A stretch of 42,520 nucleotides of DNA from JAXDBV01 sp034678415. GTDB taxonomy: Bacteria; Bacteroidota; Bacteroidia; Bacteroidales; VadinHA17. The stretch is taken from positions 1-42,520 of the forward strand of contig JAXDBV010000224.1 in assembly GCA_034678415.1 (NCBI GenBank), given 5' to 3'. Under the pieces are notes generated by a model, which was not told the DNA's origin, did not search any database, and saw only the letters and a program-made list of their open reading frames with translations. Made by a program: the position numbers and the translations under genes. Numbering within the stretch: the first letter of the stretch is position 1; every line of letters begins with the position of its first letter. Shown here one piece after another: positions 1-8,322 of this stretch.

Positions 1-173
1 CACTGACAGACGATTCATTGGTTTATTTTATTTAAATTTTGTCGTACGGGGAGGAGAAACAGGGGCAAAAATGACACAAACGACATATCAACAATGACTA
101 TTTTTTGACATTTAATAATTCCTGACAAACCATTTGTTTGTTACATTTGTTAATGTATAAACGTTCAACATCC

Positions 174-1433
174 ATGCGCTTTTCACAACAGGGGAAGGGG
201 TTGATTATTTTTATTGCCGTTCTCATTCTTTTCACACTACCCCATCGCGTAAGGAGCCAGTATTCGGATCTTCAGTTTCTTAATCCGTCAAAGAAATCGG
301 TCACAATTCCTTTTCGCCTGATCAACAATCTGATCATCATACCGCTTTTCATCAATGATTCCGACACGTTATTCTTTATTTTCGATACAGGCATCAGCAG
401 TGCCATCATGACGGAGCTGGCGGCCGACGAGATCCTTTCCCTGAATTACACTCGCCAGATCAAGCTGCAGGGGCTGGGGAAAGGGGATCCCATCGATGCC
501 CTGCACTCTACGGGAAACAACTTTCTTATGGAAGGAATTGTCGGTTTCAACCAGGATCTTTACATACTCACACAGAACATCTTCAACCTGTCCACCCTTC
601 TGGGTACACGAATCCACGGGCTGATCGGTTACAACCTTGTCAGGAATTTTATCACCGAAATCAATTATGAGAAGAAGGAAATTACCTTTCATGATACAGC
701 CAGTTACACATTTCCCCGGACCCGGCGTACACAGATACTGCCACTTACGCTGGAAAACTCCAAACCATACATCCTTGGGACGTTAGGCCTTGAGAGCGGG
801 GTTACCCTTCCCGTCAAGCTGATGGTTGACCTGGGTGCCAGTCATGCCCTCTGGGTCGATCAGCATTCCGATCCGAGGATCACGCTCCCAGCCAGGACAC
901 TCCCCTCATTCCTTGGTACGGGTCTCAGCGGAGAGATATATGGTGCAATAGGACGGGTATCCAGTATCACCCTTGGACGTTATACGTTCCGGGATGTTAT
1001 TACCGCATTCCCCGATTCCAGCTCAGCCGGCGTGATCCATGGTCTGGACAACAGAAACGGCAGTATCGGTACCGAGATATTCAGGCGTTTCAGGGTGATT
1101 CTTGATTACCACAACCGGAAGATAGGCCTGATGCCCAACAAGCATTATTCAGATTACTTCAAGATAAATATGAGCGGTCTTGAAATTGAAGCGGTCATCC
1201 CCGGCCTGCCGGTCTACCAGATTTCGTATGTACGTAGAAATTCGCCTGCTGCCAGGGCCGGCCTCAGGCGGGGAGACCAGATTATCTCCATCAATAATAA
1301 GGATGCTTTCTCATTAAATATCAATCGAATATACGAAATCTTCGAAGGTAGTCCCGGTAAAAAAATACGGATGGTTGTGAAACGCAGCGGACAACGGTTC
1401 AAAACTGTGTTTTATCTCGAAGATTGGATTTAG
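174..1433 (+). CDS. Secreted aspartyl protease-like protein with C-terminal PDZ domain
   Basis: Residues about 7-28 form a hydrophobic signal peptide, so the product is exported. Two retropepsin/pepsin-like lobes follow: the first active-site motif is FIFDTG (Asp about residue 71), and the second is MVDLGAS (Asp about 219), where DLG replaces the usual DTG/DSG. Each lobe also carries a conserved hydrophobic-GxN/GxE segment (LIGYNLVRNF, SIGTEIFRRF). A PDZ domain with the SPAARAGLRRGDQI signature fills about residues 345-415. Aspartyl protease plus PDZ is a common Bacteroidota architecture; the substrate is unknown. The frame is open from a TTG at 138 and has an ATG at 153. I prefer the ATG at 174 because it directly precedes the signal peptide and because a TACATTTG element (142-149) resembles a -7 promoter box that would place transcription initiation near 156. 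No matching -33 box is seen. Peptidase fold is well supported; activity is not proven. Confidence 0.85.
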   Translation: MRFSQQGKGLIIFIAVLILFTLPHRVRSQYSDLQFLNPSKKSVTIPFRLINNLIIIPLFINDSDTLFFIFDTGISSAIMTELAADEILSLNYTRQIKLQGLGKGDPIDALHSTGNNFLMEGIVGFNQDLYILTQNIFNLSTLLGTRIHGLIGYNLVRNFITEINYEKKEITFHDTASYTFPRTRRTQILPLTLENSKPYILGTLGLESGVTLPVKLMVDLGASHALWVDQHSDPRITLPARTLPSFLGTGLSGEIYGAIGRVSSITLGRYTFRDVITAFPDSSSAGVIHGLDNRNGSIGTEIFRRFRVILDYHNRKIGLMPNKHYSDYFKINMSGLEIEAVIPGLPVYQISYVRRNSPAARAGLRRGDQIISINNKDAFSLNINRIYEIFEGSPGKKIRMVVKRSGQRFKTVFYLEDWI

Positions 1434-1557
1434 ATATCTTCTTTGAATTTTCCTCTATTTTTTCTTACTTGCACATGGTATATGACTATTCCGGTACACG
1501 ATGGAAGGGTATCCATGATTGCCGCAAGCCGTATGGACAGACCATTAATCACCGTAT

Positions 1558-4500
1558 ATGAGTGAGAAAATATTAAAAGCCCTCATGCAGCTGTTTGCCA
1601 TCATTGCACGGCCTGAGAGCAACACCAAGGACCGAAGACAGGTGGTGGAATCGTACCTCAGGAAACAGCTGAACGAGGACATGGTGAAGGAATATATCAC
1701 TGTTTTTGAAGGCTATTACGCAATACACCAGGAAAGGCAGAAAGAGGAGGAAAAGAGAAGACGCCGAATCGCCTCCAGTTCAGTACGGGTACTGAAGATC
1801 TGCACCGAGATCAATGAAGAGCTCACCACCCGTCAGAAAATAGTTGTCCTGTTCCAGCTGCTCGAGTTTGCCAAGTCGGACGGTGACGGCGTGAGTATTA
1901 CCACGCAGGAGCTGGAATTCATCCAGACAGTGGCGGAGACCTTCAACGTGCCGGAAGAGGATTTTGAGCACCTGCACACCTTTGTTATTTATCCGTTTGA
2001 AAAACTACCCGATACCCCCAATCTGCTTATCATCGACAACAACAGGAAGTTCGGCCATCCGCTGGTAAAACATATCTGTATCGATACCATCCAGGGACAG
2101 ATACGGGTGCTGAATGTGCCAATCGCTAACATGTATCTCTTCAGGTACATAGGCCAGAGCGAGTTGTATATGAATGGGCAGCTCATCCAGCAGGATAAGG
2201 TATATGTATTTACCACGGGTTCATCCATCCGTGATCCCAAGACCAAGCCGATTTATTACGGGGATGTGATAAGCAAGTTCGTTGAGGAGTTACAGGAATC
2301 AAAGATCCTATTTCAGTCCTGCGACCTGGAATATATGTTTAAGGGAGGGAAACAGGGATTGCACAGGATGAACTTCCAGGCCGAGTCGGGGAAGCTTGTC
2401 GGGATCATGGGAGCCAGCGGTGCAGGAAAATCCACCCTTCTGCATGTGCTGAACGGGACCAACCCGCCATCCTCCGGAGCCGTTCTACTGAACGGGATAA
2501 ACATCCACACGGAAAAGGAGCGCATTGAAGGACTGATCGGTTTCGTATCGCAGGATGACCTGCTGATAGAGGAACTGACCGTATATCAGAACCTTTACTA
2601 TAATGCCAAACTGTGTTTTGATAATTACACCGACAAGGAAATCAGTGAAGCGGTAGACAGGGTACTGACCAACCTCGGCCTGTATGAGATCAAAGACATA
2701 CTCGTTGGCTCACCCCTTAACAAGAAAATCAGCGGCGGGCAGCGCAAGAGGCTCAACATAGCTCTGGAGCTGATCCGCGAACCGGCCGTCCTGTTCCTTG
2801 ATGAACCTACGTCGGGCCTTTCTTCCCGTGACTCGGAAAATATCATGGATCTGCTGAAGGAACTAACCCTGAAAGGCAAGCTGGTTTTCGTTGTCATCCA
2901 TCAGCCTTCCTCCGACATCTTCAAAATGTTTGACAAGCTGCTCATCCTTGACAGTGGCGGATACCTGATATACAACGGCGATCCCATCGAATCCATCATC
3001 TATTTCAAATCACGGATCCATCATGCGAACTGGAACGAGAGCGAATGCCACGCATGTGGGAATGTCAATCCGGAGCAGATCTTCAATATTGTTGAATCGA
3101 ATGTACTGGATGAATATGGCAAAGTGACGCCGGCCCGGAAGATTTCACCCCGGGAATGGAACAACTTTTTCAAGAGCTTCGGGGAGGAAGACAAGGGGAT
3201 GGAACCGCCAAGGGACATCCCCAGGATCTCTTTCAAGATCCCGAATAAGATCAAGCAGTTCACGGTGTTCGTGAAGAGAGACGTCTTGTCGAAGCTGGCC
3301 AACACGCAATACATGGTAATCACCCTGCTGGAAGCCCCGCTGCTGGCCTTTCTGCTGGCATACATTATCAAGTATTTTGATATCAGCAGGATTCATGAGG
3401 TTGGATATACCCTTCTTGATAATGAGAACCTGCCTGTGTACCTCTTCATGTCGGTCATCGTGGCCATTTTCATGGGACTCACCGTTAGTGCGGAAGAAAT
3501 CATCAAGGACAGGAAGATACTCAAGAGGGAGGCGTTTCTCAACCTGAGCTGGGCCAGTTATCTCTTGTCGAAAGTAGCAGTACAGTTTTTTATCTCAGCC
3601 ATACAAGCTGCATCGTTTGTCCTGATCGGAAACAGCATTATGGAGATCAAGGGGATGTACTGGCAGTACTGGGTGGTGCTTTTTACCTGCTGGACATCGG
3701 CCAACCTGATGGGACTGGTGATTTCGGACAGTTTTAAAACAGTGGTTACCATATACATACTGATCCCTTTCCTCGTGATACCGCAGATCATCCTCAGCGG
3801 GGTGATGGTGAAATATGAGAAGCTGAATCCCATCATTTCCTCACCAAAGAACATACCCTGGTACGGGGAGATGATTACTGCACGGTGGGGATATGAAGCG
3901 CTGGCCGTATACCAGTTCGTGAACAACCGGTACGAAACCCATTACTATAATAACGACAAGACAAGGCTCATTGCCGACTTCACGAAGGATTTCTGGGCTG
4001 TTGAAATGGATAACGCCCTGAACAATGTGGAACGTAACCTGGGTAATCCACAGATGCGAAAGGTGGTTGAGAATGACCTGAAGCTACTCAGAAATGAAAT
4101 CGGAAAACAGCTGGCACTCAACCGGCAGATCATGTTCGCCTATACTGATCACCTGGTGATCGACAAGCTGAATCCTTCCATCATTGCCGAAACCAGGGAC
4201 TATATCAGCAAAATCAAACTGTATAACCGGAAGGTTTCCAATGCTGCCTACGCCCAGAAAGACCAGATAACCGCGTCGCTTGAAGAAAAGCTGGGAAGGG
4301 AGGGGTTGATTGAACTGAAACGGAAACACCGGAACGACAAACTGGCCGATTTTGTGACCAGCGCAAATGAAACGAACCAGATTATCAGGTACAAGAGCGA
4401 TCTTATTCAAAAACGAAATTCCATTTACCTGGATCCCACCCACCCCTTTATCAGGGCCCATTTTTATGCCCCCCGGAAGATGATTTTCGGACGCCATGTG

Positions 4501-4638
4501 GAAACCATATGGATCAACACCATTGTGCTGTGGGCAATGACCGTGATATTATATGTTGCCCTTTATTACAGGTTACTGAAGAAACTTCTAGATTCCATGG
4601 AAGAAGTGAACCTGCCATTTATAAAGAAGACCGAATAA
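1558..4638 (+). CDS. ABC half-transporter (ATPase fused to ABC-2 type permease) with TerB-like N-terminus
   Basis: This 1026-residue protein combines several modules. Residues about 80-145 resemble a TerB-like helical domain. A beta-rich segment at about 180-250 may be FHA-like. An ABC ATPase follows, with Walker A GASGAGKST (285-293), signature ISGGQRKR (from 391) and Walker B VLFLDEP (Asp 415, Glu 416). The ATPase precedes the membrane domain, as in ABCG/White transporters. Membrane segments lie near 582-604, 625-645, 667-690, 704-722, 729-751 and 984-1008. Unusually, a soluble, charged, probably coiled-coil insert of about 230 residues separates the fifth and sixth segments. The protein probably works as a homodimer in the inner membrane. 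The substrate cannot be read from sequence. It stands alone between the protease gene and a terminator at about 4741. The TerB-like and FHA-like labels are weaker than the ABC call. Confidence 0.88.
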   Translation: MSEKILKALMQLFAIIARPESNTKDRRQVVESYLRKQLNEDMVKEYITVFEGYYAIHQERQKEEEKRRRRIASSSVRVLKICTEINEELTTRQKIVVLFQLLEFAKSDGDGVSITTQELEFIQTVAETFNVPEEDFEHLHTFVIYPFEKLPDTPNLLIIDNNRKFGHPLVKHICIDTIQGQIRVLNVPIANMYLFRYIGQSELYMNGQLIQQDKVYVFTTGSSIRDPKTKPIYYGDVISKFVEELQESKILFQSCDLEYMFKGGKQGLHRMNFQAESGKLVGIMGASGAGKSTLLHVLNGTNPPSSGAVLLNGINIHTEKERIEGLIGFVSQDDLLIEELTVYQNLYYNAKLCFDNYTDKEISEAVDRVLTNLGLYEIKDILVGSPLNKKISGGQRKRLNIALELIREPAVLFLDEPTSGLSSRDSENIMDLLKELTLKGKLVFVVIHQPSSDIFKMFDKLLILDSGGYLIYNGDPIESIIYFKSRIHHANWNESECHACGNVNPEQIFNIVESNVLDEYGKVTPARKISPREWNNFFKSFGEEDKGMEPPRDIPRISFKIPNKIKQFTVFVKRDVLSKLANTQYMVITLLEAPLLAFLLAYIIKYFDISRIHEVGYTLLDNENLPVYLFMSVIVAIFMGLTVSAEEIIKDRKILKREAFLNLSWASYLLSKVAVQFFISAIQAASFVLIGNSIMEIKGMYWQYWVVLFTCWTSANLMGLVISDSFKTVVTIYILIPFLVIPQIILSGVMVKYEKLNPIISSPKNIPWYGEMITARWGYEALAVYQFVNNRYETHYYNNDKTRLIADFTKDFWAVEMDNALNNVERNLGNPQMRKVVENDLKLLRNEIGKQLALNRQIMFAYTDHLVIDKLNPSIIAETRDYISKIKLYNRKVSNAAYAQKDQITASLEEKLGREGLIELKRKHRNDKLADFVTSANETNQIIRYKSDLIQKRNSIYLDPTHPFIRAHFYAPRKMIFGRHVETIWINTIVLWAMTVILYVALYYRLLKKLLDSMEEVNLPFIKKTE

Positions 4639-4740
4639 GCGACAGCTCCGCGATGACGGATAGTTGAAATTGTCTATTGATAACGGTACCGGTTCGGAGA
4701 GCAGCAGACAGGAGATACCAGCGGGGGAAAGGATTAATAA

Positions 4741-4770
4741 AAAAGAGGCCTTGTGAGCCTCTTATTTATT
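4741..4770. terminator. Intrinsic terminator shared by convergent genes
   Basis: The perfect 7-bp stem AAGAGGC (4743-4749) / GCCTCTT (4757-4763) has a 7-nt loop. It is flanked by an A-run on the left and a T-rich stretch on the right. It lies between the end of the plus-strand ABC gene and the end of the minus-strand siaC gene, so it could serve both directions. Confidence 0.7.
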
Positions 4771-4784
4771 TCGGTTTGAACAGA

Positions 4785-5171
4785 TCAATTGGTTATTTCA
4801 ATCATTTTGAAGGGAATCCGGATGATGGATTCATAATCCTCACCTGCTTCCAGCATATCCTCATCATCTTCTTCATAGTACCAGTTTACCTCCACGTCGT
4901 TTTTAGCCTTATGAATGGATTCAAGCTTCTTGAACACATCGAGAATACATTTGCTTGAACTGGTGTTGAAATACTCAAGCTGAATGTTCACGATGGTTTT
5001 TTCCAGAGGGGATTTTTTATATTCTTCAAGCCAGTCCACCAGTGGTTTATAAAACTCAATCGAATTTTCGGGGATCGACCGACCTTTAATCTCAATTATC
5101 CCTTTATGAGAATCGAACTTCACAGACGGAGTTTTCGGTGTCCCTTCAATATTAATCGCATCCAGTTCCAT
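4785..5171 (-). CDS. siaC: SiaC-family (DUF1987) regulatory phosphoprotein
   Basis: This 128-residue protein matches the SiaC/DUF1987 family across its length. These are SpoIIAA-like proteins that switch partners according to phosphorylation. The expected phosphorylation segment, LEYFNTSSSK, is present, with Thr70 corresponding to the residue phosphorylated by SiaB in the Pseudomonas system. In that system SiaC also binds and activates the diguanylate cyclase SiaD; no SiaD or SiaA phosphatase is encoded nearby here. The gene follows siaB after 14 nt on the same strand and ends just before a convergent terminator, so the two are almost certainly co-transcribed. Family and operon are confident; the downstream output in this organism is inferred to be unknown. 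Confidence 0.9.
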   Translation of the reverse strand: MELDAINIEGTPKTPSVKFDSHKGIIEIKGRSIPENSIEFYKPLVDWLEEYKKSPLEKTIVNIQLEYFNTSSSKCILDVFKKLESIHKAKNDVEVNWYYEEDDEDMLEAGEDYESIIRIPFKMIEITN

Positions 5172-5185
5172 AGGTAGTTGATTTA

Positions 5186-5746
5186 TTATGATTGAATATC
5201 GTTTATAAGTATATCAAGGTTAAAGAAATAAAATTCGTTATTGAAATTCTTAAAGGTATATTTCAATTTATTCCCTGTTTTCCTGGCGATATCCACCAGC
5301 CCCAATCCTCCTCCTCCCTTGGAAGAAATTTTCTGATGGTTGAGGATGAACTTGTACATATCCTTCAGCTCATCCTTTGAGAGTGAATTGATTTTGTCAA
5401 TCTTCTCCTTCAGCTCTTTGATCCTCATCGACCTGATAAAGTTTCCCGTGGAGATTTTATAGGTATCGTCGATTTTTGCGACAACGAGAATACCGAATTT
5501 CTCCTCGAACTTATCCTTATAGGGTTCCGGAAGATCATCCACATGATGGTAAAGGTTCTGAAGGCTTTCTACCAGGACGTTGTATACTTTCTTGCGGATC
5601 TTGGCATCTTCACTTGATGCCTGCATTTTCATCTCAACCTCATCCAGGATGCTGTTGATCATTTCAGTTGTAACACTTCCCTTAAACGCCAGTAAGACAT
5701 TTCCATCATTCAACTCCCTGAAAAACTCATCCACATTGAAGCTCAT
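5186..5746 (-). CDS. siaB: SiaB-family protein kinase (GHKL fold)
   Basis: The 186-residue protein has the compact GHKL ATPase layout of SiaB-type serine/threonine kinases. It has an N-box-like helix (ESLQNLYHH) and a glycine-rich nucleotide lid (KGGGGLGLVDIARK). The expected role is phosphorylation of the SiaC protein encoded immediately downstream. I chose the ATG at 5746. The frame opens at a TTG at 5770, but the intervening stretch contains a purine-rich GAGGAAAAA that fits a ribosome-binding site for the internal ATG, and family members align from about MSFNVDEFF. A promoter is visible upstream (5805-5834). No transmembrane or sensor domain is present, so the input signal must come from another protein. 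Confidence 0.88.
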   Translation of the reverse strand: MSFNVDEFFRELNDGNVLLAFKGSVTTEMINSILDEVEMKMQASSEDAKIRKKVYNVLVESLQNLYHHVDDLPEPYKDKFEEKFGILVVAKIDDTYKISTGNFIRSMRIKELKEKIDKINSLSKDELKDMYKFILNHQKISSKGGGGLGLVDIARKTGNKLKYTFKNFNNEFYFFNLDILINDIQS

Positions 5747-5804
5747 TAAAGGTATTTTTTCCTCGCCCAATGTAAATTTAGATAAAATAAATCATTAAAC
5801 TCAG

Positions 5805-5834
5805 CAAATATATAAAAAAAACCGACTTTTCAAA
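5805..5834 (-). promoter_or_regulatory. Bacteroidota-type promoter for siaBC
   Basis: On the minus strand TTTG (5834-5831) is followed after 18 bp by TATATTTG (5812-5805), matching the -33 TTTG and -7 TAnnTTTG pattern of the Bacteroidota primary sigma factor. Initiation near 5798 would give a leader of about 50 nt before siaB. Confidence 0.6.
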
Positions 5835-6014
5835 TGCCCATATTATTTTGTTTCAGAACCATATGTGCACCGTTTCAGGTAAAGATATTATAAAGAATAC
5901 TATATATATAAATAGACTGTAAGAAAAGAGGAAAGGTTGCATAAAATATTACAATATGTATATATCTGAATAGTTTTGTTTTCCGTTTTTGCCGGAAAGA
6001 ATTGGATTCTCCTG

Positions 6015-6599
6015 TTAACGATTTGTGGTGAGCGCTCTTTTCCATTCGATATACCCTTTAACAGCCATAAGGGTATAGACGACGAACAGTATTACCGTAG
6101 GATACAGGCCTTTATAAACATACAGTGCGCAGGATATGGCATCAACAATGATCCAGATAATCCAGTGTTCAAGGATCTTTCGTGCCAGCATCCAGGTAGC
6201 GACAATGCTGGCAGCCGTGGTAAAGGCATCGCCCACATACACGTCCGAATCGGTATAGTTTTTCAATATCCAGGTAATGACGGCAAAGAGGAGAAGGATA
6301 GAACCGATGATCCAAAGCAGCTGCCTGCCCCGAAGCCGTGTGACCGGCAGTTTGTCTTTCACCTGGTTTTCGCCGCCCCTCCACCAGTGATACCATCCGT
6401 AGGCGCTAATTGCCAGGTAATAGAACTGAAGGCTCATATCGGCATAAAAACGGGTGGTAAAGAAAACATAGATATAGAAGGCGGAAGTAAAGATACCCAG
6501 AGGCCAGAGCAGGATGTTCTGGCGGATGGAAAAAAAGATATACAGCAATCCTGTGACGGCCCCGAAGACCTCGATCGTCGTGTCGAACAGGTTACTCAT
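6015..6599 (-). CDS. pnuC: PnuC-like nicotinamide riboside / vitamin transporter
   Basis: This 194-residue, mostly hydrophobic protein has about seven membrane segments and PnuC-family hallmarks: an aromatic WPLGIFTSAFY region, a YGWYHWWRGG motif and a late WIIVDAISCALYVYKG segment. PnuC proteins are inner-membrane facilitators for nicotinamide riboside; related PnuT/PnuX proteins carry thiamin or riboflavin, so the substrate is only probable. The frame is open from a TTG at 6644, but the ATG at 6599 gives the normal N-terminus and does not overlap the upstream S41 peptidase gene, which ends at 6641. The 41-nt gap suggests co-transcription with that gene. No kinase gene such as nadR is adjacent. 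Confidence 0.85.
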   Translation of the reverse strand: MSNLFDTTIEVFGAVTGLLYIFFSIRQNILLWPLGIFTSAFYIYVFFTTRFYADMSLQFYYLAISAYGWYHWWRGGENQVKDKLPVTRLRGRQLLWIIGSILLLFAVITWILKNYTDSDVYVGDAFTTAASIVATWMLARKILEHWIIWIIVDAISCALYVYKGLYPTVILFVVYTLMAVKGYIEWKRALTTNR

Positions 6600-6640
6600 G
6601 TCAGGTGGAAAAATACGGGCGATGCCATGACAGTACTGGA

Positions 6641-8239
6641 TCAATTATACGCCAGTGCCTGTTTGTATTGAGGTACATTTTTCAGCACCTCCACGGCTTT
6701 ATCTATTAGCGGGCTTTTCTGATTAATGATTTCAAAGTACTCATTGGTATCCCATATATCTCTGGCTATCAGTGCCTTAATGAGGAGAGACAGTTCATGA
6801 TACGACAGGTTCACCTGCTCTTTGTTTTCCGGCAGGCCTTGTTTTGAGGCGTAGTCAACCAGCTGAGGTACCAGTGTATTATCGGCATCAAACCGCAGGC
6901 GGAAGTCATTGAATGAACTATAATTTCCCTTTATGGTTGCCCGGTGATGATCCACATAATCGAGGACGAATTTGTTGATGATTCCTTTTCGTATCACATC
7001 TCTGTAATAATCGGAATAACCGGTTGTATCGATGGGGACAAAAATATCAGGCATGATACCTCCTCCCCCGTACACCGTTCTTCCGTTGACCAGGGTATTG
7101 AATTTCAGGCTGTCGGGGAAGCGGATGGATGCTGCATCATTCATTTCCCCGTTCGAATAGCGCTTGTCCAGGTCCCTGAAATAGTCGTCATATCCGCCGG
7201 TATAGGGTTTTTGTATGGAACGGCCGGAGGGAGTATAATAGCGTGCGATGGTGAGGCGGATCATGGCCCCGTCGGGAAGATTGAACGGTCTCTGCACCAG
7301 ACCCTTGCCAAAGGATCTCCTTCCGATGATCACTCCCCTGTCCCAGTCTTGTACAGCTCCGGCAACAATTTCACTGGCCGAGGCTGATCCTTCATCCATA
7401 AGCACCACCAGGCGTGTGTCCTTGAGTTCGCCGTTGGAGGTTGTAAAATAGTCTCTTCTCGGACTGTGTTCTCCCTCCATATACACCACCAGTTTATTTT
7501 CAGTGAAGAACTTATCGAGCAGGTTAACGGCTACTTCCATGTACCCACCCCCGTTGCCCCGCAGGTCAAGGATCAGGTCCTGCATCCCCTGCTTCCTCAG
7601 ATTACGCAGGGCATCATTCACCTCGCTCATGGTGCTGAACGAAAACTTATTTAATTTGATATACCCTATTCCGGCATCGACCATATAGGCTGCATCGAGG
7701 CTATATATGGGTATTTTATCCCGTGTGATGACAAAGTCCAGATCCTCTTTCACACCTCTTCTCCGTATAGTGACCGTCACCTTTGAGCCTTTGGGTCCCA
7801 TGAGCCTGTCCTGTACCTTTTTTGTTGTGATACCTGTAGCTGCCACATTCTCACCGTTAATGCGGATGATCCTGTCGCCGGCCAGTATTCCGGCTTTTTC
7901 CGATGGTCCACCCGAGACAGGAGAAATAACCAGGACGGTGTCATACAGCACATTAAACTGAATACCAATCCCTTCAAAATTCCCCATCAACGGATCATTC
8001 ATCTCTTTCACCTCCTCGGCAGGGATATATACCGAATGAGGATCGAGGTCTTTCAATACATTTACAATGGCTTTTTCCACCAGCTTTTTTTGATTCACCG
8101 AATCGACATAATATGATTCAATGAGGCCGATCACTTTATTCAGTTTGAGGGCCTGTTCATTGAACACTTGAGCCATTCCGGGACCCATTCCTCCCAGGAG
8201 GAAGGCAAGGCCCATGCTGGCAACGATAAATCTTCTCAT
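6641..8239 (-). CDS. S41-family C-terminal processing peptidase (CtpA/Tsp-like)
   Basis: The 532-residue product begins with a signal peptide (MRRFIVASMGLAFLLGGMG), so it acts in the periplasm or at the envelope. A helical N-terminal region precedes a PDZ domain (about 85-165) that should bind substrate C-termini. The S41 catalytic core follows, with DLRGNGGGY and the nucleophile motif EGSASASE. The catalytic Ser is about residue 287 and the general-base Lys, in SFGKG, is about 312; the 25-residue spacing is typical of the family. The ATG at 8239 is preferred over a TTG at 8281 because it starts the signal peptide. The gene lies 83 nt after guaA and 41 nt before pnuC on the same strand. Substrates are unknown. 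Confidence 0.92.
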   Translation of the reverse strand: MRRFIVASMGLAFLLGGMGPGMAQVFNEQALKLNKVIGLIESYYVDSVNQKKLVEKAIVNVLKDLDPHSVYIPAEEVKEMNDPLMGNFEGIGIQFNVLYDTVLVISPVSGGPSEKAGILAGDRIIRINGENVAATGITTKKVQDRLMGPKGSKVTVTIRRRGVKEDLDFVITRDKIPIYSLDAAYMVDAGIGYIKLNKFSFSTMSEVNDALRNLRKQGMQDLILDLRGNGGGYMEVAVNLLDKFFTENKLVVYMEGEHSPRRDYFTTSNGELKDTRLVVLMDEGSASASEIVAGAVQDWDRGVIIGRRSFGKGLVQRPFNLPDGAMIRLTIARYYTPSGRSIQKPYTGGYDDYFRDLDKRYSNGEMNDAASIRFPDSLKFNTLVNGRTVYGGGGIMPDIFVPIDTTGYSDYYRDVIRKGIINKFVLDYVDHHRATIKGNYSSFNDFRLRFDADNTLVPQLVDYASKQGLPENKEQVNLSYHELSLLIKALIARDIWDTNEYFEIINQKSPLIDKAVEVLKNVPQYKQALAYN

Positions 8240-8322
8240 ATTTAAAATGATTAATACTTCATAATACCATCCGTACAACAAATCATGCTATCAAATGTTA
8301 GAACGGACAGTCATGATATAAA

